From Omnitrophica WOR_2 bacterium RIFCSPLOWO2_12_FULL_51_24 (GTDB lineage Bacteria; Omnitrophota; Gorgyraeia; Pluralincolimonadales; Pluralincolimonadaceae), in NCBI GenBank assembly GCA_001805885.1, contig MHHC01000038.1:1-31792 (forward strand): DNA of 31,792 nt, read 5' to 3'. The translations under genes and the position numbers were made by a program. The notes under the pieces were generated by a model. The model did not search any database and had not been told where the DNA came from. It saw only the letters and a program-made list of their open reading frames with translations. Positions 7,548 to 16,314 of this stretch are shown one piece after another; the first letter of the stretch is position 1; every line of letters starts with the position of its first letter.

Positions 7548-8888
7548 ATGCCGGCTAAATCGATCAAGGACAAAGAATATGTTTTGAAGATGGCGAAGGA
7601 GGCCAATGTAAAATTTATCAGATTATGGTTTACCGATATTCTCGGGTTCGTGAAGTCGTTCGCGATAACCGTCGAGGAGCTCGAGGGTGCGCTCGAAGAG
7701 GGTATGGGATTTGACGGCTCTTCGATAGAAGGTTTCGCGCGCATCGACGAGTCGGATATGGTGGCGCGGCCGGACCCGAATACTTTCTGTATGTTGCCGT
7801 GGAGGCCCAAGGACGAGTTCGCGGTCGCTAGGATGTTCTGCGATATCGTAAGGCCGGACGGCAGCCCGTTCGAAGGAGACCCCAGATATATATTGAAGCA
7901 AAACCTGAAGCGCGCGGCGAAATTAGGATTTACTTTTTACGTTGGGCCCGAGCTGGAGTTCTTCTATTTCAAGGATAACAAGGGGACTGAGCCGCTTGAT
8001 GCGGGCGGGTATTTTGACCTTATTCCGCCTGATCCGGCTTCAGACTTGAGGCGCGATACGGTCCTTATGCTCGAAGCGATGGGAATAGGCGTCGAATATA
8101 GCCATCATGAAGTCGCGCCAAGCCAGCACGAGATAGATTTGAGATATACCGATGCTCTTACGATGGCCGACGCGGCCATGACGTACCGTGTCGTCGTAAA
8201 AGAAGTCGCGCAACGCTATGGTTTCTACGCGACGTTCATGCCAAAGCCCGTCTACGGGGTAAACGGGTCCGGTATGCACGTCCACCAGTCGCTTTTCAAG
8301 GGCGATAAGAACGCGTTCTTCGAGGCGAAGGACAAATACCATCTTTCGAAAATAGCGAAGAGCTATATCGCGGGGCTCTTGAAGCACTCGCGCGAGATAA
8401 CCGCTGTCACAAGCCAGTGGGTCAACTCTTACAAGAGGTTGGTCCCGGGCTATGAGGCGCCGGTATATATCGCGTGGGCGAAGAGGAATCGTTCGACGCT
8501 GGTGAGGATTCCCGAATATAAACCCGGAAAAGAGAAGGCGACGCGCATAGAATATCGTTCACCGGATCCGGCATGCAACCCGTATCTCGCTTTCAGCGTC
8601 ATGCTTGCCGCCGGCCTTGAAGGTATCGATAAGAATTATGAATTGATGACCCCGACAGAGGAGAACGTCTTCGAGCTGACGACGGAAGAGAGGACGAAGC
8701 GCGGGATAAGGCCATTGCCCGGCGACCTCTATGAGGCTATATGCGAGACCGAGAAGAGCTCGGTCGTAAGGAAGGCGCTTGGTGAACACGCGTTCACCTC
8801 ATTCATCGAAAACAAGAAGATAGAGTGGGATAAATACAGGGCCCGTGTCACCGATTACGAGATCAAGGAATATCTCTCTATACTATGA
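7548..8888 (+). CDS. glnA: Type I glutamine synthetase
   Basis: A 446-residue glutamine synthetase, which condenses glutamate and ammonia using ATP in the cytoplasm. Family signatures are MGFDGSSIEGFARIDESDM (residues 53-71), the metal-binding GPELEFFYF (133-141), NGSGMHVHQSLF (239-250) and KRNRSTLVRIP with RIEYRSPDPACNPYLAFS (343-360 region). The length, with no beta-type insertion, fits the I-alpha class. The position of the adenylylated Tyr of I-beta enzymes appears as Phe375 in ENVFELTTEE, so adenylylation control is unlikely. The Arg of FARIDESDM, tied to glutamine feedback inhibition in I-alpha enzymes, is kept. AAAGGAG precedes the ATG, and the gene is probably co-transcribed with nadE. 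Confidence 0.97.
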   Translation: MPAKSIKDKEYVLKMAKEANVKFIRLWFTDILGFVKSFAITVEELEGALEEGMGFDGSSIEGFARIDESDMVARPDPNTFCMLPWRPKDEFAVARMFCDIVRPDGSPFEGDPRYILKQNLKRAAKLGFTFYVGPELEFFYFKDNKGTEPLDAGGYFDLIPPDPASDLRRDTVLMLEAMGIGVEYSHHEVAPSQHEIDLRYTDALTMADAAMTYRVVVKEVAQRYGFYATFMPKPVYGVNGSGMHVHQSLFKGDKNAFFEAKDKYHLSKIAKSYIAGLLKHSREITAVTSQWVNSYKRLVPGYEAPVYIAWAKRNRSTLVRIPEYKPGKEKATRIEYRSPDPACNPYLAFSVMLAAGLEGIDKNYELMTPTEENVFELTTEERTKRGIRPLPGDLYEAICETEKSSVVRKALGEHAFTSFIENKKIEWDKYRARVTDYEIKEYLSIL

Positions 8889-8912
8889 AGCAGATCGCCG
8901 AGGCTATAACTA

Positions 8913-11321
8913 ATGGACGTTAAGATAACAGAAGATAGCTTCAAATTGGGCGGACAGGATTTTTACGTATATTCAGGCGAGGTCCATTATTTCAGGATAA
9001 GGCCGGAGAACTGGGCTGTCCATCTTAAGAAAGCCAAGGCCGCTAACCTTAATACCGTAAGCACCTATATCCCCTGGGACTGGCACGAATACGAAGAGGG
9101 AAAGTTCGATTTCTCCGGCCACACGAATCCGCAGAGAAACCTCCTCGGCTTCATAGAGTTATGCCGGAAGAACGGGCTTTATCTTATCGTCAAGCCCGGC
9201 CCTTATATCCTCGCCGAATACATGGATCACGGCATACCGCAATGGCTGCTCTCGTCGCATCCGGGAATACTCTCGCTCAGCAGGGAAGGCAAGCCTTTCA
9301 GCCATGCCCGCGTGACGCTGATGCATCCGACGTACTTGAAGTATGCCAAGCTATGGTACGACAAGGTCCTCGAGATAATAAAAGAGAACTCGATAACAAA
9401 GGCCGGCGGGATAATACTCTCGATGCAGCTGTGTAATGAGATAGGGGTATTCACATGGCTCGATAGAGAAGCCGATTATAATCCCGCCGCGCTCGATTAT
9501 TATAAGAAGTATCTCTCAGGAAAATACAAAAAGATAAACCGCTTAAACGCGCTCTACAAGACAAAATATAAAAGCTTCTCCTCTGTAGTCCCGCCTTCGG
9601 GCAGCCACTCTAAACTGACCGAACTTACCGCTTCCCTCGATTGGCATCTCTTCTGGCGTTACTATTACGCAGCGTATGTGGAGTATCTTTTAAAGGAAGT
9701 CACGAAGAAGGGCATTCAGATACCGTTCACGCATAACCTCCCGGGATGGGTTTCGGGCCGCGCGATCGAGTATCCGCTTAATATAACCATGTATCAGGAC
9801 GTCGCCAAGCTCTATCCTAAGGTGATGCTTGCGGTCAACCATATCCCCGAGAACATCTCTTACAGGAATTTCCACGACGCGGCGATAATCCAGCAGTTCA
9901 CTAGGGCGATACAGGGAAACCGCGGCCCGGTTTTCGTCGCCGAGATGCAGGCCGGGACGAGGGAGCATAGCGTCGTCACTTATCCCGATGAACTGGAACT
10001 CTTCTACAAATCCGCTTTGGCATACGGCGCCGCCGGGATGAATTTCTACATGTTCTCGCAGGGGAAGAACCCCAAGGGCAAATCCGCGGCCGGCTCGACG
10101 TTCTACTGGCAGACGCCTTTGGATTACGACGGCAAGGAGACCGCTTTATATCCGGTCATAAGGCGTTTCGGGAAACTTGCCTCGACATTCGGGGCGCTCG
10201 CCGCAAAGGCTAAGGCCGACTCTAAAGTAGCGCTTCTCTTCTATAAACCCTATTACTACACCGAACTTACCCATTATTATGATCTGGAGAAGATGGGCCT
10301 GAGCTATGACCCGAAAACGATAAGAGATAACATCTTTTATGAGGGCATGGCAAAGGTCCTGAAGATGCTAAACTGCGATTACGATATCCTGGACCTCGAG
10401 CTTACCAAGCCGAAGGACCTGGCCAAGTACAAACAGGCGTGGGTCGTCTCGCTCGAATATATGGATGCGGATTCGCAGAAACTTCTGGCGAATTACGTAG
10501 GAAACGGCGGGCATCTGGTCATCCTGCCGAGGGTCCCGAAGTATGATCTCTCGCTCAAACCATGCGAGGCCTTAAAGCAATTCCTCAAACTTGGAGAGGC
10601 GGATGAGGTCGCGCCGCGTGTTCCGACGATAGAATTCTTCGACGTCAAAGAGATAGCGGTCCTTAATCCCGTGCAGGTCTTCAACGAGCCTAATTCGGAA
10701 CCGATGGCGCTTCTTCCCGACGGGAGCACTTGCGGTTTCGTCAAACATTTCGGAGGCGGATGGGCATTGGTACTTGGGACCGCGTTCGGATATTCTACGC
10801 AGGAGAACATAGAGGCATGGGCGCGCATATTGAAGATGGATGATATCCGCGGCAACGCCTCTTCGACGAACGATAAGATGATCGCCCAAGAGTCCTTTAC
10901 CGAAGGCCGCGCGCTCCTATTTGTCGCGAATTATTACAGGAATTCCGAATCCGGCTATATAACTTTTCTGGACCCGGTCTCGAAAGACGAGAGGAAGATG
11001 CCTTATAGCATGCCGCTTACGCTGGCGGGATTGACCGGCCTTATCATACCGGTGAATTTCCCGATACACGGCAGCGCCGCGAGGATAATCTTCTCGACGT
11101 CGCAGATATTGAGCGCCTTTGAAAAGGGCGGTTCAATATTCGTAGAATTGCACGGCCATCCCAAGTCGGACGGCGAATTGACGGTAGCCATCAGGAAGAG
11201 ACCGAAACATGTCTTCTCGGACGGCAAGAAACTGGAATTTTCATATAGATCGGGCGAGGCTATAATACCCTTCAAGCACAGCGACGAAGGTCCTGTCCTT
11301 ATGAAAATCAATTTAAGTTAG
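8913..11321 (+). CDS. GH35-type beta-galactosidase
   Basis: An 802-residue glycoside hydrolase. The N-terminal TIM-barrel signature is clear: SGEVHYFRIRPENW (21-34), AANLNTVSTYIPWDWHEYE (43-61) and LIVKPGPYILAEYMDHGIPQWL split over 91-112. The predicted acid/base is Glu176 (SMQLCNEIGVF) and the nucleophile Glu344 (FVAEMQAGT), both placed as in GH35. The C-terminal half (about 430-800) has a glutamine-amidotransferase-like and beta-rich arrangement common in large galactosidases. No signal peptide is evident, so it probably acts in the cytoplasm on imported oligosaccharides. It starts 24 bases after glnA and is followed by a ROK regulator and sugar-uptake genes. The exact substrate is unknown; GH42-like enzymes share this fold. 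Confidence 0.87.
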   Translation: MDVKITEDSFKLGGQDFYVYSGEVHYFRIRPENWAVHLKKAKAANLNTVSTYIPWDWHEYEEGKFDFSGHTNPQRNLLGFIELCRKNGLYLIVKPGPYILAEYMDHGIPQWLLSSHPGILSLSREGKPFSHARVTLMHPTYLKYAKLWYDKVLEIIKENSITKAGGIILSMQLCNEIGVFTWLDREADYNPAALDYYKKYLSGKYKKINRLNALYKTKYKSFSSVVPPSGSHSKLTELTASLDWHLFWRYYYAAYVEYLLKEVTKKGIQIPFTHNLPGWVSGRAIEYPLNITMYQDVAKLYPKVMLAVNHIPENISYRNFHDAAIIQQFTRAIQGNRGPVFVAEMQAGTREHSVVTYPDELELFYKSALAYGAAGMNFYMFSQGKNPKGKSAAGSTFYWQTPLDYDGKETALYPVIRRFGKLASTFGALAAKAKADSKVALLFYKPYYYTELTHYYDLEKMGLSYDPKTIRDNIFYEGMAKVLKMLNCDYDILDLELTKPKDLAKYKQAWVVSLEYMDADSQKLLANYVGNGGHLVILPRVPKYDLSLKPCEALKQFLKLGEADEVAPRVPTIEFFDVKEIAVLNPVQVFNEPNSEPMALLPDGSTCGFVKHFGGGWALVLGTAFGYSTQENIEAWARILKMDDIRGNASSTNDKMIAQESFTEGRALLFVANYYRNSESGYITFLDPVSKDERKMPYSMPLTLAGLTGLIIPVNFPIHGSAARIIFSTSQILSAFEKGGSIFVELHGHPKSDGELTVAIRKRPKHVFSDGKKLEFSYRSGEAIIPFKHSDEGPVLMKINLS

Positions 11322-11359
11322 ACGCATTATTCCGTCAACATAAAATAAGGGGCTAAGCC

Positions 11360-12595
11360 ATGAGGACCATAAAGGCAAAGAACACATTGGCCGTTGACAG
11401 GATCCTGTCGGATAAGCAGAGAAAGAATCTCTCGATCCTCGAACTTGTCGTAAAACATGGTCCGATCTCAAGGACCGAGATCTCACGCCAGACCGGCCTC
11501 AATATCGTCACGATCTCCAATTACATAAACGAGTTCATCGAGGGAGAGTTGATCACGGAGAAAGGTTTTGACGTATCCACAGGCGGCAGGCGGCCGACAC
11601 TGGTCGAACTCAATACGAAATTCGGTTATATAATCGGCGTGGGGCTAACGGCGTTGAACATCGTGGGTATCCTTGTCGATCCCAAGATGCAGGTCATCTG
11701 TGAGGTAAAGAAGGAGAGGCCTTCCGATAACAGCGAGGTGATAATCGACAAGCTGGTCGAGACGGTCGAGGAGATACTCGCCAAATCCAAGATCGAGCCC
11801 GGGAAGGTAAAGGGACTCGGGATCGGGATACCCGGCGTCATCGATGTAGAAGGCCAGACGATAAGGTGGCTGGGCGCGATGGGCCTTTCGATGGTCTCTA
11901 TATCGGGCATATCGCTCAAGGATATATTCGAAAAGGAATTCGATATACCGACTCTGGTCGAGCATGACGCGGCGTGCGCCGTCTTCGGCGAGCGCTGGTT
12001 CGGTTTCGAGTCGGAGATAAAGGATATGATATATATGTACACCGGTGTCGGATGCGGCCTTATCGTAAACGGGCAGATATACAGGGGATCGAAAGGCTCA
12101 GCCGGGGAAGTCGGCATCTTCAACCCCGCCTCGCAAGACTCGGAAACTAGAAGGCAGGAATCTCTCGGTCTCGGCACATGGGAGTTGGACCTCGGCATCG
12201 GCCATTACGCTAATGAAGCGATAAATAAGGGAACGAAATCGAGGATATTCGAATTGGCCGGAAATAGTCCCGAGAAGATAAGCCTTAATCTGGTGATCGA
12301 GGCGTCCAGGACCGGAGATAAACTAGCCAACGAATTGCTGGAGAATGCCGGCGGTCAGCTCGGCAAGAAAATAGCTTTTTTGGTGAACCTCTTGAACCCT
12401 GAAGTCGTCGTTATAGGAGGCGGGATAGAGCAGGCCGGATCGGTGTTTATGGATTCCGTAAAGCGGACCGTACATTCCTGGGCGCGCGAGGAGAATATAA
12501 GGAATTTAAGGATAGTGCCTGCCAGGCTGGGCGGAAATGCCGTCGCAATGGGCGCGGCCTGCCTCGTTTTGCAAAGGATATTTATGAATGCTTAA
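11360..12595 (+). CDS. ROK-family transcriptional regulator (NagC/XylR type)
   Basis: A 411-residue protein with an N-terminal winged helix-turn-helix (about 25-70; GPISRTEISRQTGLNIVTIS) joined to a ROK sugar-kinase-like domain. The latter has GVGCGLIVNGQIYRGSKGSA and the catalytic-Asp region EHDAACAVFGERWFG. The usual ROK zinc site (GHxxxx...CxCGxxGC) is absent: the segment reads GEVGIFNPASQDSETRRQES, with neither the His nor the Cys cluster. It is therefore likely a sensor rather than a kinase, and may bind sugar differently. It lies between the GH35 gene and the sugar-binding proteins, so it probably regulates this locus. The inverted repeats at 12625 and 12668 are candidate operators. Confidence 0.87.
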   Translation: MRTIKAKNTLAVDRILSDKQRKNLSILELVVKHGPISRTEISRQTGLNIVTISNYINEFIEGELITEKGFDVSTGGRRPTLVELNTKFGYIIGVGLTALNIVGILVDPKMQVICEVKKERPSDNSEVIIDKLVETVEEILAKSKIEPGKVKGLGIGIPGVIDVEGQTIRWLGAMGLSMVSISGISLKDIFEKEFDIPTLVEHDAACAVFGERWFGFESEIKDMIYMYTGVGCGLIVNGQIYRGSKGSAGEVGIFNPASQDSETRRQESLGLGTWELDLGIGHYANEAINKGTKSRIFELAGNSPEKISLNLVIEASRTGDKLANELLENAGGQLGKKIAFLVNLLNPEVVVIGGGIEQAGSVFMDSVKRTVHSWAREENIRNLRIVPARLGGNAVAMGAACLVLQRIFMNA

Positions 12596-12624
12596 AGGCA
12601 TTGTACCCCTTGCCTAAACGCTCA

Positions 12625-12643
12625 AAAATTTCGTTGAAATTTT
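12625..12643. repeat. AT-rich inverted repeat AAAATTTC-GTT-GAAATTTT
   Basis: Perfect 8-bp arms (12625-12632 and 12636-12643) with a GTT centre lie between the ROK gene and the first binding-protein gene. This could be an operator or a small hairpin. Confidence 0.4.
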
Positions 12644-12667
12644 CTGCGCAGGCTGCGGGGTTAATTC

Positions 12668-12709
12668 GGCCTTATAAGTTACGTCACTTGCGTTCCGTAA
12701 CTTATGGCC
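12668..12709. promoter_or_regulatory. Long inverted repeat, candidate ROK-regulator site
   Basis: GGCC..ATAAGTTACG (12668-12683) and CGTAACTTAT-GGCC (12696-12709) form 10-bp perfect inner arms with GGCC at both outer ends. It ends five bases before the AAGGAG ribosome site of the binding-protein gene. Its place between the regulator and its probable targets suits an operator; as RNA it could also mask translation. Confidence 0.45.
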
Positions 12710-12726
12710 TCATTAAGGAGAATACG

Positions 12727-14025
12727 ATGAAAAGATCCCGTAGATTTTTGGCGTGTTTTATCATCCTTGTTTTCGCATTACAGGCAGTCGGCTGCGGAAC
12801 CGGAGAAGGAGCAGGAAAGCCCAGGAGAGTACCGATAAAGGTCGCCTTCTGGGGGAGCCCGGAGGAGATAGAGATAATCTCAAGCACGATAAATAACTGG
12901 CAGAAATCTCATCCGGATATCGAGATAAAACTCGAGCATATACCGTTCGGAAGTTACGTCAGCAAGGTGCTGACCGAGATCGCCGGAAGGTCAGCGCCGG
13001 ATATCATCGCATCCGAAGTAAATATGTTCGTATCTTTCGCCGGCAAAGATGTCTTTGTCGACCTCGAACCTTTCATGGATAAGGACAAGGCGTTCAACCT
13101 CGGCGATTTCTTCCCGGAAGTCGTTGACAGATATACGGTTAACGGCAAGATCCTCGGCATCCCGAGGGATACGGCGCCTTTCGCCTGCGTCTATTACAAC
13201 AAGAAACTCTTCGATGAGGCGGGTGTCCCCTATCCTACCGATGACTGGGACTGGAACGACCTTTTGGACAAGGCGAAGAAACTGACCAAAGTAGACAAGG
13301 ACGGCAAAGTAATCCAGTACGGTTTTTACAGCGATATGTGGCCCAACTTCATCCTCTCGAACGGCGGAAAACTCGTCGATGATATCAAACATCCCACAAA
13401 ATGCCTCATGGGTTCGCCGGAATCGATAGAGGGCCTGCAGTTTATGGTGGACTTTTCGTATAAACATAAGGTATCGCCCACCTCGAGCACGATGCGCAAC
13501 CTCGGCCTCGGTGTCATCCAGCTGTTCATGATGCAAAGGGTTGCGATGTTCCTTTCGGGGATATGGGAGACGCCTATGGTAAGAAAGGTCAAGGATTTCG
13601 ACTGGGATGTCGCGATGTTCCCCAAGGGCCCAAAGGGAATAAGGAGATTCGGGACAGGCGGGACCGCATACAGCATACTCAAAACGTCCAAGTATCCCGA
13701 TCAGGCATGGGAGGTATTGAAAGCGTTAAGCGGCGATGACGGCCAGATAATACTTGCGGAATCCGGGCTCGCTCAGCCGGCCAACAAAAAGATAGCCGAA
13801 AGCGAGCATTTTGCGGGAAGCAATAAACCGCCGGCCAACAAGAAGATGCTTAATGAGGCGGTAAAGTACGCGGTATACGACCCGTTCAATTCCAAGTGGC
13901 GCGAGATCCGCGACCTCTACATAACTCCGGAATTCGACCTTATGTTTAACGGCCTCAAATCGGTAAAGGCGGCGGTCGACACTATAGTGCCGAAAGCTAA
14001 CGAGCTGTTAAAAGAAGGAAAATAG
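12727..14025 (+). CDS. ABC sugar transporter substrate-binding lipoprotein 1
   Basis: A 432-residue family 1 extracellular solute-binding protein. I chose ATG 12727, preceded by AAGGAG (about 12715-12720), over a TTG-started extension from 12601. The protein then starts MKRSRRFLACFIILVFALQA with lipobox VGC at about residues 21-23, so it is a lipid-anchored periplasmic protein. Typical SBP features follow: VKVAFWGS-type first strand, NNWQKSHPDIEIKLEH, SAPDIIAS, GIPRDTAPFACVYYNKKLFDEAG and PKGPKGIRRFGTGGTAYSI. It presumably delivers an oligosaccharide to the two permeases downstream. A second binding protein follows after nine bases. Confidence 0.9.
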   Translation: MKRSRRFLACFIILVFALQAVGCGTGEGAGKPRRVPIKVAFWGSPEEIEIISSTINNWQKSHPDIEIKLEHIPFGSYVSKVLTEIAGRSAPDIIASEVNMFVSFAGKDVFVDLEPFMDKDKAFNLGDFFPEVVDRYTVNGKILGIPRDTAPFACVYYNKKLFDEAGVPYPTDDWDWNDLLDKAKKLTKVDKDGKVIQYGFYSDMWPNFILSNGGKLVDDIKHPTKCLMGSPESIEGLQFMVDFSYKHKVSPTSSTMRNLGLGVIQLFMMQRVAMFLSGIWETPMVRKVKDFDWDVAMFPKGPKGIRRFGTGGTAYSILKTSKYPDQAWEVLKALSGDDGQIILAESGLAQPANKKIAESEHFAGSNKPPANKKMLNEAVKYAVYDPFNSKWREIRDLYITPEFDLMFNGLKSVKAAVDTIVPKANELLKEGK

Positions 14026-14034
14026 AAGGGCTGG

Positions 14035-15432
14035 ATGAAAAAATCCATCGTTTTATTGTCCATCGCGGTTTTGGCTTTTCAACTGGCCGGCTGCGCCAGG
14101 GAGCAGGATTCGTCGGATATAGTTAAAGTATCTTACTGGGAAAAATGGACCGGCTTCGAGGCTGAGGCGATGCAGGCGGTCATAGATCTTTTTAATTCCA
14201 AGAAATTCAGGAATAAAGACGGAAAGGCCATCCAGGTCGAGATGAATGCGGTAAGCGAGATCGACAGGCGGTTACTTATGGCTACGACCGGAGGCAATCC
14301 GCCTGATGTCGCGGGCGTCTGGATGTGGCTTGTCACCGCTTACGCGGAAAAGGGCGCCATCCTCTGCATAGATGATTATCTGCGCGAAGCCGGCATAACG
14401 GAAGACCGTTACCTGCCGGTCTTCTGGGAGATATGCAAGTATAAGGGAAAGATGTGGTGCCTTCCGTCGACTCCGGCATCTATCACGCTGCATTGGAACA
14501 AAAGGCTTTTCAGGGAAGCGGGGCTTGACCCGAACGTGCCTCCCAAGACGATCCAGGAACTTGATGCGATGACGGAAAAACTTACCCTCATCAAGCTGCC
14601 CGGCAATAACAAACCGATATCGTTTTACGAATTAAAGAGCAGGACGAATTACAAGAACCTCCTGGCCAAGGGAAAGATCATACAGATGGGTTTTCTCCCG
14701 TCAGAGCCGGGTTGGTGGCCATGGTTATGGGGCTATTGGTTCGGCGGAAAGTTATGGGACGGAAAGGATACGGTCACAACCGACGAACCCCGTAACATTA
14801 AGGCTTATGAATGGGTGAGATCATATTCCGAGAAGTACGGTGTCGAGAACATAAAAAAATTTTCGAGCAGCTTCGGAGTATTCGCCTCGCCTCAGAATGC
14901 TTTCCTCTCTTCAAAAGTCGCGATGACGACGCAGGGCGTGTGGATGTTTAATTTTATAGACAAATATGCCGCAGGAATGGATTGGGCCGTTGGCCCATTC
15001 CCGTCCGACGAGGGGAAACTTAGGGACGTCTCTTATATCGAGGCGGACGTACTCGTCATCCCCAGGGGAGCCAAACATCCGGCCGAAGGATTCAAGTTCA
15101 TCGGTTTCGTAAATACGCAGGAAGCCATGGAACTGTTGTGCGAAGGGCAGAGGAAATTTACGCCCCTTAAGGAAGTGAGCGAAGGTTTTTACGCCAGGCA
15201 TAAAAACCCGTATATACGGGTTTTCAGGGCATTGGCCGAAAGCCCGGACGCTTTTATCGCGCCGAAGATGATCATATGGCCGGAGTACCAGCGCGAGATG
15301 ATCTTTGCCTATGAGCTGGTAAGGGACCTTAAGGCCTCTCCGAAAGACGTTCTTTCGGACGTGAGAAAAGCGATGCAGAGGAGGTTGGACAGGGAACTCG
15401 AGATATCAAAGAGAGTAGAAAAGAAGAGATGA
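14035..15432 (+). CDS. ABC sugar transporter substrate-binding lipoprotein 2
   Basis: A 465-residue family 1 extracellular solute-binding protein, distinct from the preceding one. The N-terminus MKKSIVLLSIAVLAFQLAGC has a clear lipobox LAGC, so the mature protein is a periplasmic lipoprotein. VSYWEKWTGFEAEAMQAVI, GNPPDVAGVW and LHWNKRLFREAGLDP match the family. It is unusually rich in Trp around EPGWWPWLWGYWFGGKLW, suggesting an aromatic-lined sugar site. Its last bases overlap the next gene (ATGA), so it is in the transporter operon. Two binding proteins for one permease pair could widen the substrate range. Confidence 0.9.
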   Translation: MKKSIVLLSIAVLAFQLAGCAREQDSSDIVKVSYWEKWTGFEAEAMQAVIDLFNSKKFRNKDGKAIQVEMNAVSEIDRRLLMATTGGNPPDVAGVWMWLVTAYAEKGAILCIDDYLREAGITEDRYLPVFWEICKYKGKMWCLPSTPASITLHWNKRLFREAGLDPNVPPKTIQELDAMTEKLTLIKLPGNNKPISFYELKSRTNYKNLLAKGKIIQMGFLPSEPGWWPWLWGYWFGGKLWDGKDTVTTDEPRNIKAYEWVRSYSEKYGVENIKKFSSSFGVFASPQNAFLSSKVAMTTQGVWMFNFIDKYAAGMDWAVGPFPSDEGKLRDVSYIEADVLVIPRGAKHPAEGFKFIGFVNTQEAMELLCEGQRKFTPLKEVSEGFYARHKNPYIRVFRALAESPDAFIAPKMIIWPEYQREMIFAYELVRDLKASPKDVLSDVRKAMQRRLDRELEISKRVEKKR

Positions 15433-16310
15433 CAAAAGAAGAAAAGAGAGAACTGGTAAAAGGCATCCTATTTACCTCGCCGTGGCTGGTCGGTTTCTCG
15501 ATATTTGTGATATATCCGATCCTGGCTTCGTTCTATTATAGCTTCTGTAATTATTCCGTGCTGCAACCGCCGCGTTTCATAGGACTCCTCAATTACAAGG
15601 ACCTCTTTACCGACCCGATCTTCTGGAAATCATTGTGGAATACCGGCTATTTCGTTATCTTCATGATACCACTTGGGTTAGTGACCTCGCTCTCTCTGGC
15701 GATGCTCCTCAATACGAAAGTAAGGGGAATGGCCTTTTATAGGATGATATTCTTTATACCCTCCCTGGTACCGATGGTCGCGGGTTCGATACTTTGGATG
15801 TGGATCTTTAACGGTGAATACGGGCTCTTCAATAATTTCCTGATGAGAGTCGGCATCCCGCACCCGCCGAACTGGCTTATGGACATCAGGTTCGCCAAAC
15901 CCGCCATCATAATCATGAGCCTCTGGGGCTTGGGCAATATGATAGTGATATATCTCGCCGGACTGCAGGACGTGCCGGTCTCTCTTATCGAGGCGGCCGA
16001 TCTCGATGGGGCGAACTGGTTCGACAAACTCTGGAATATAACGATACCGATGATATCGCCCGTAATATATTTTAACGTCATTATGGCGATCATAGGCAGT
16101 TTCCAGATCTTTTCCCAGGCTTACATCATGACCGGCGGCGGACCGCAGCGCTCGACGACTTTTTATGCGCTCTATTTATATCAGACGGCGTTCGAGGATT
16201 TCCGCATGGGTTACGCGAGCGCAATGGCGTGGATATTATTTGTCATAATACTTATATTGACCCTGCTCATTACGCGCGTCTCCAAAGAAAAAATCTATTA
16301 CGGAGGTTGA
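15429..16310 (+). CDS. ABC sugar transporter permease, MalF/UgpA type
   Basis: A 293-residue inner-membrane permease with about six transmembrane segments. It overlaps the binding-protein gene by four bases. The cytoplasmic EAA loop that contacts the ATPase is visible as VSLIEAADLDGANWFDKLWNITIP split across about 180-200. The N-terminus (LFTSPWLVGFSIFVIYPILA) and GGGPQRSTTFYALYLYQ near the end are typical of the MalF/UgpA group. It forms the channel with the following permease. No ATP-binding subunit is encoded nearby, so a shared MsmK/MalK-like ATPase elsewhere is presumed. Confidence 0.93.
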   Translation: MTKEEKRELVKGILFTSPWLVGFSIFVIYPILASFYYSFCNYSVLQPPRFIGLLNYKDLFTDPIFWKSLWNTGYFVIFMIPLGLVTSLSLAMLLNTKVRGMAFYRMIFFIPSLVPMVAGSILWMWIFNGEYGLFNNFLMRVGIPHPPNWLMDIRFAKPAIIIMSLWGLGNMIVIYLAGLQDVPVSLIEAADLDGANWFDKLWNITIPMISPVIYFNVIMAIIGSFQIFSQAYIMTGGGPQRSTTFYALYLYQTAFEDFRMGYASAMAWILFVIILILTLLITRVSKEKIYYGG

Positions 16311-16314
16311 TCCT

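Noticed and set aside
12601..12726. N-terminal extension of the first binding protein from TTG 12601
   Set aside because: The extension has no signal-peptide character and crosses two inverted repeats, whereas ATG 12727 has a good ribosome site and gives a lipoprotein signal.
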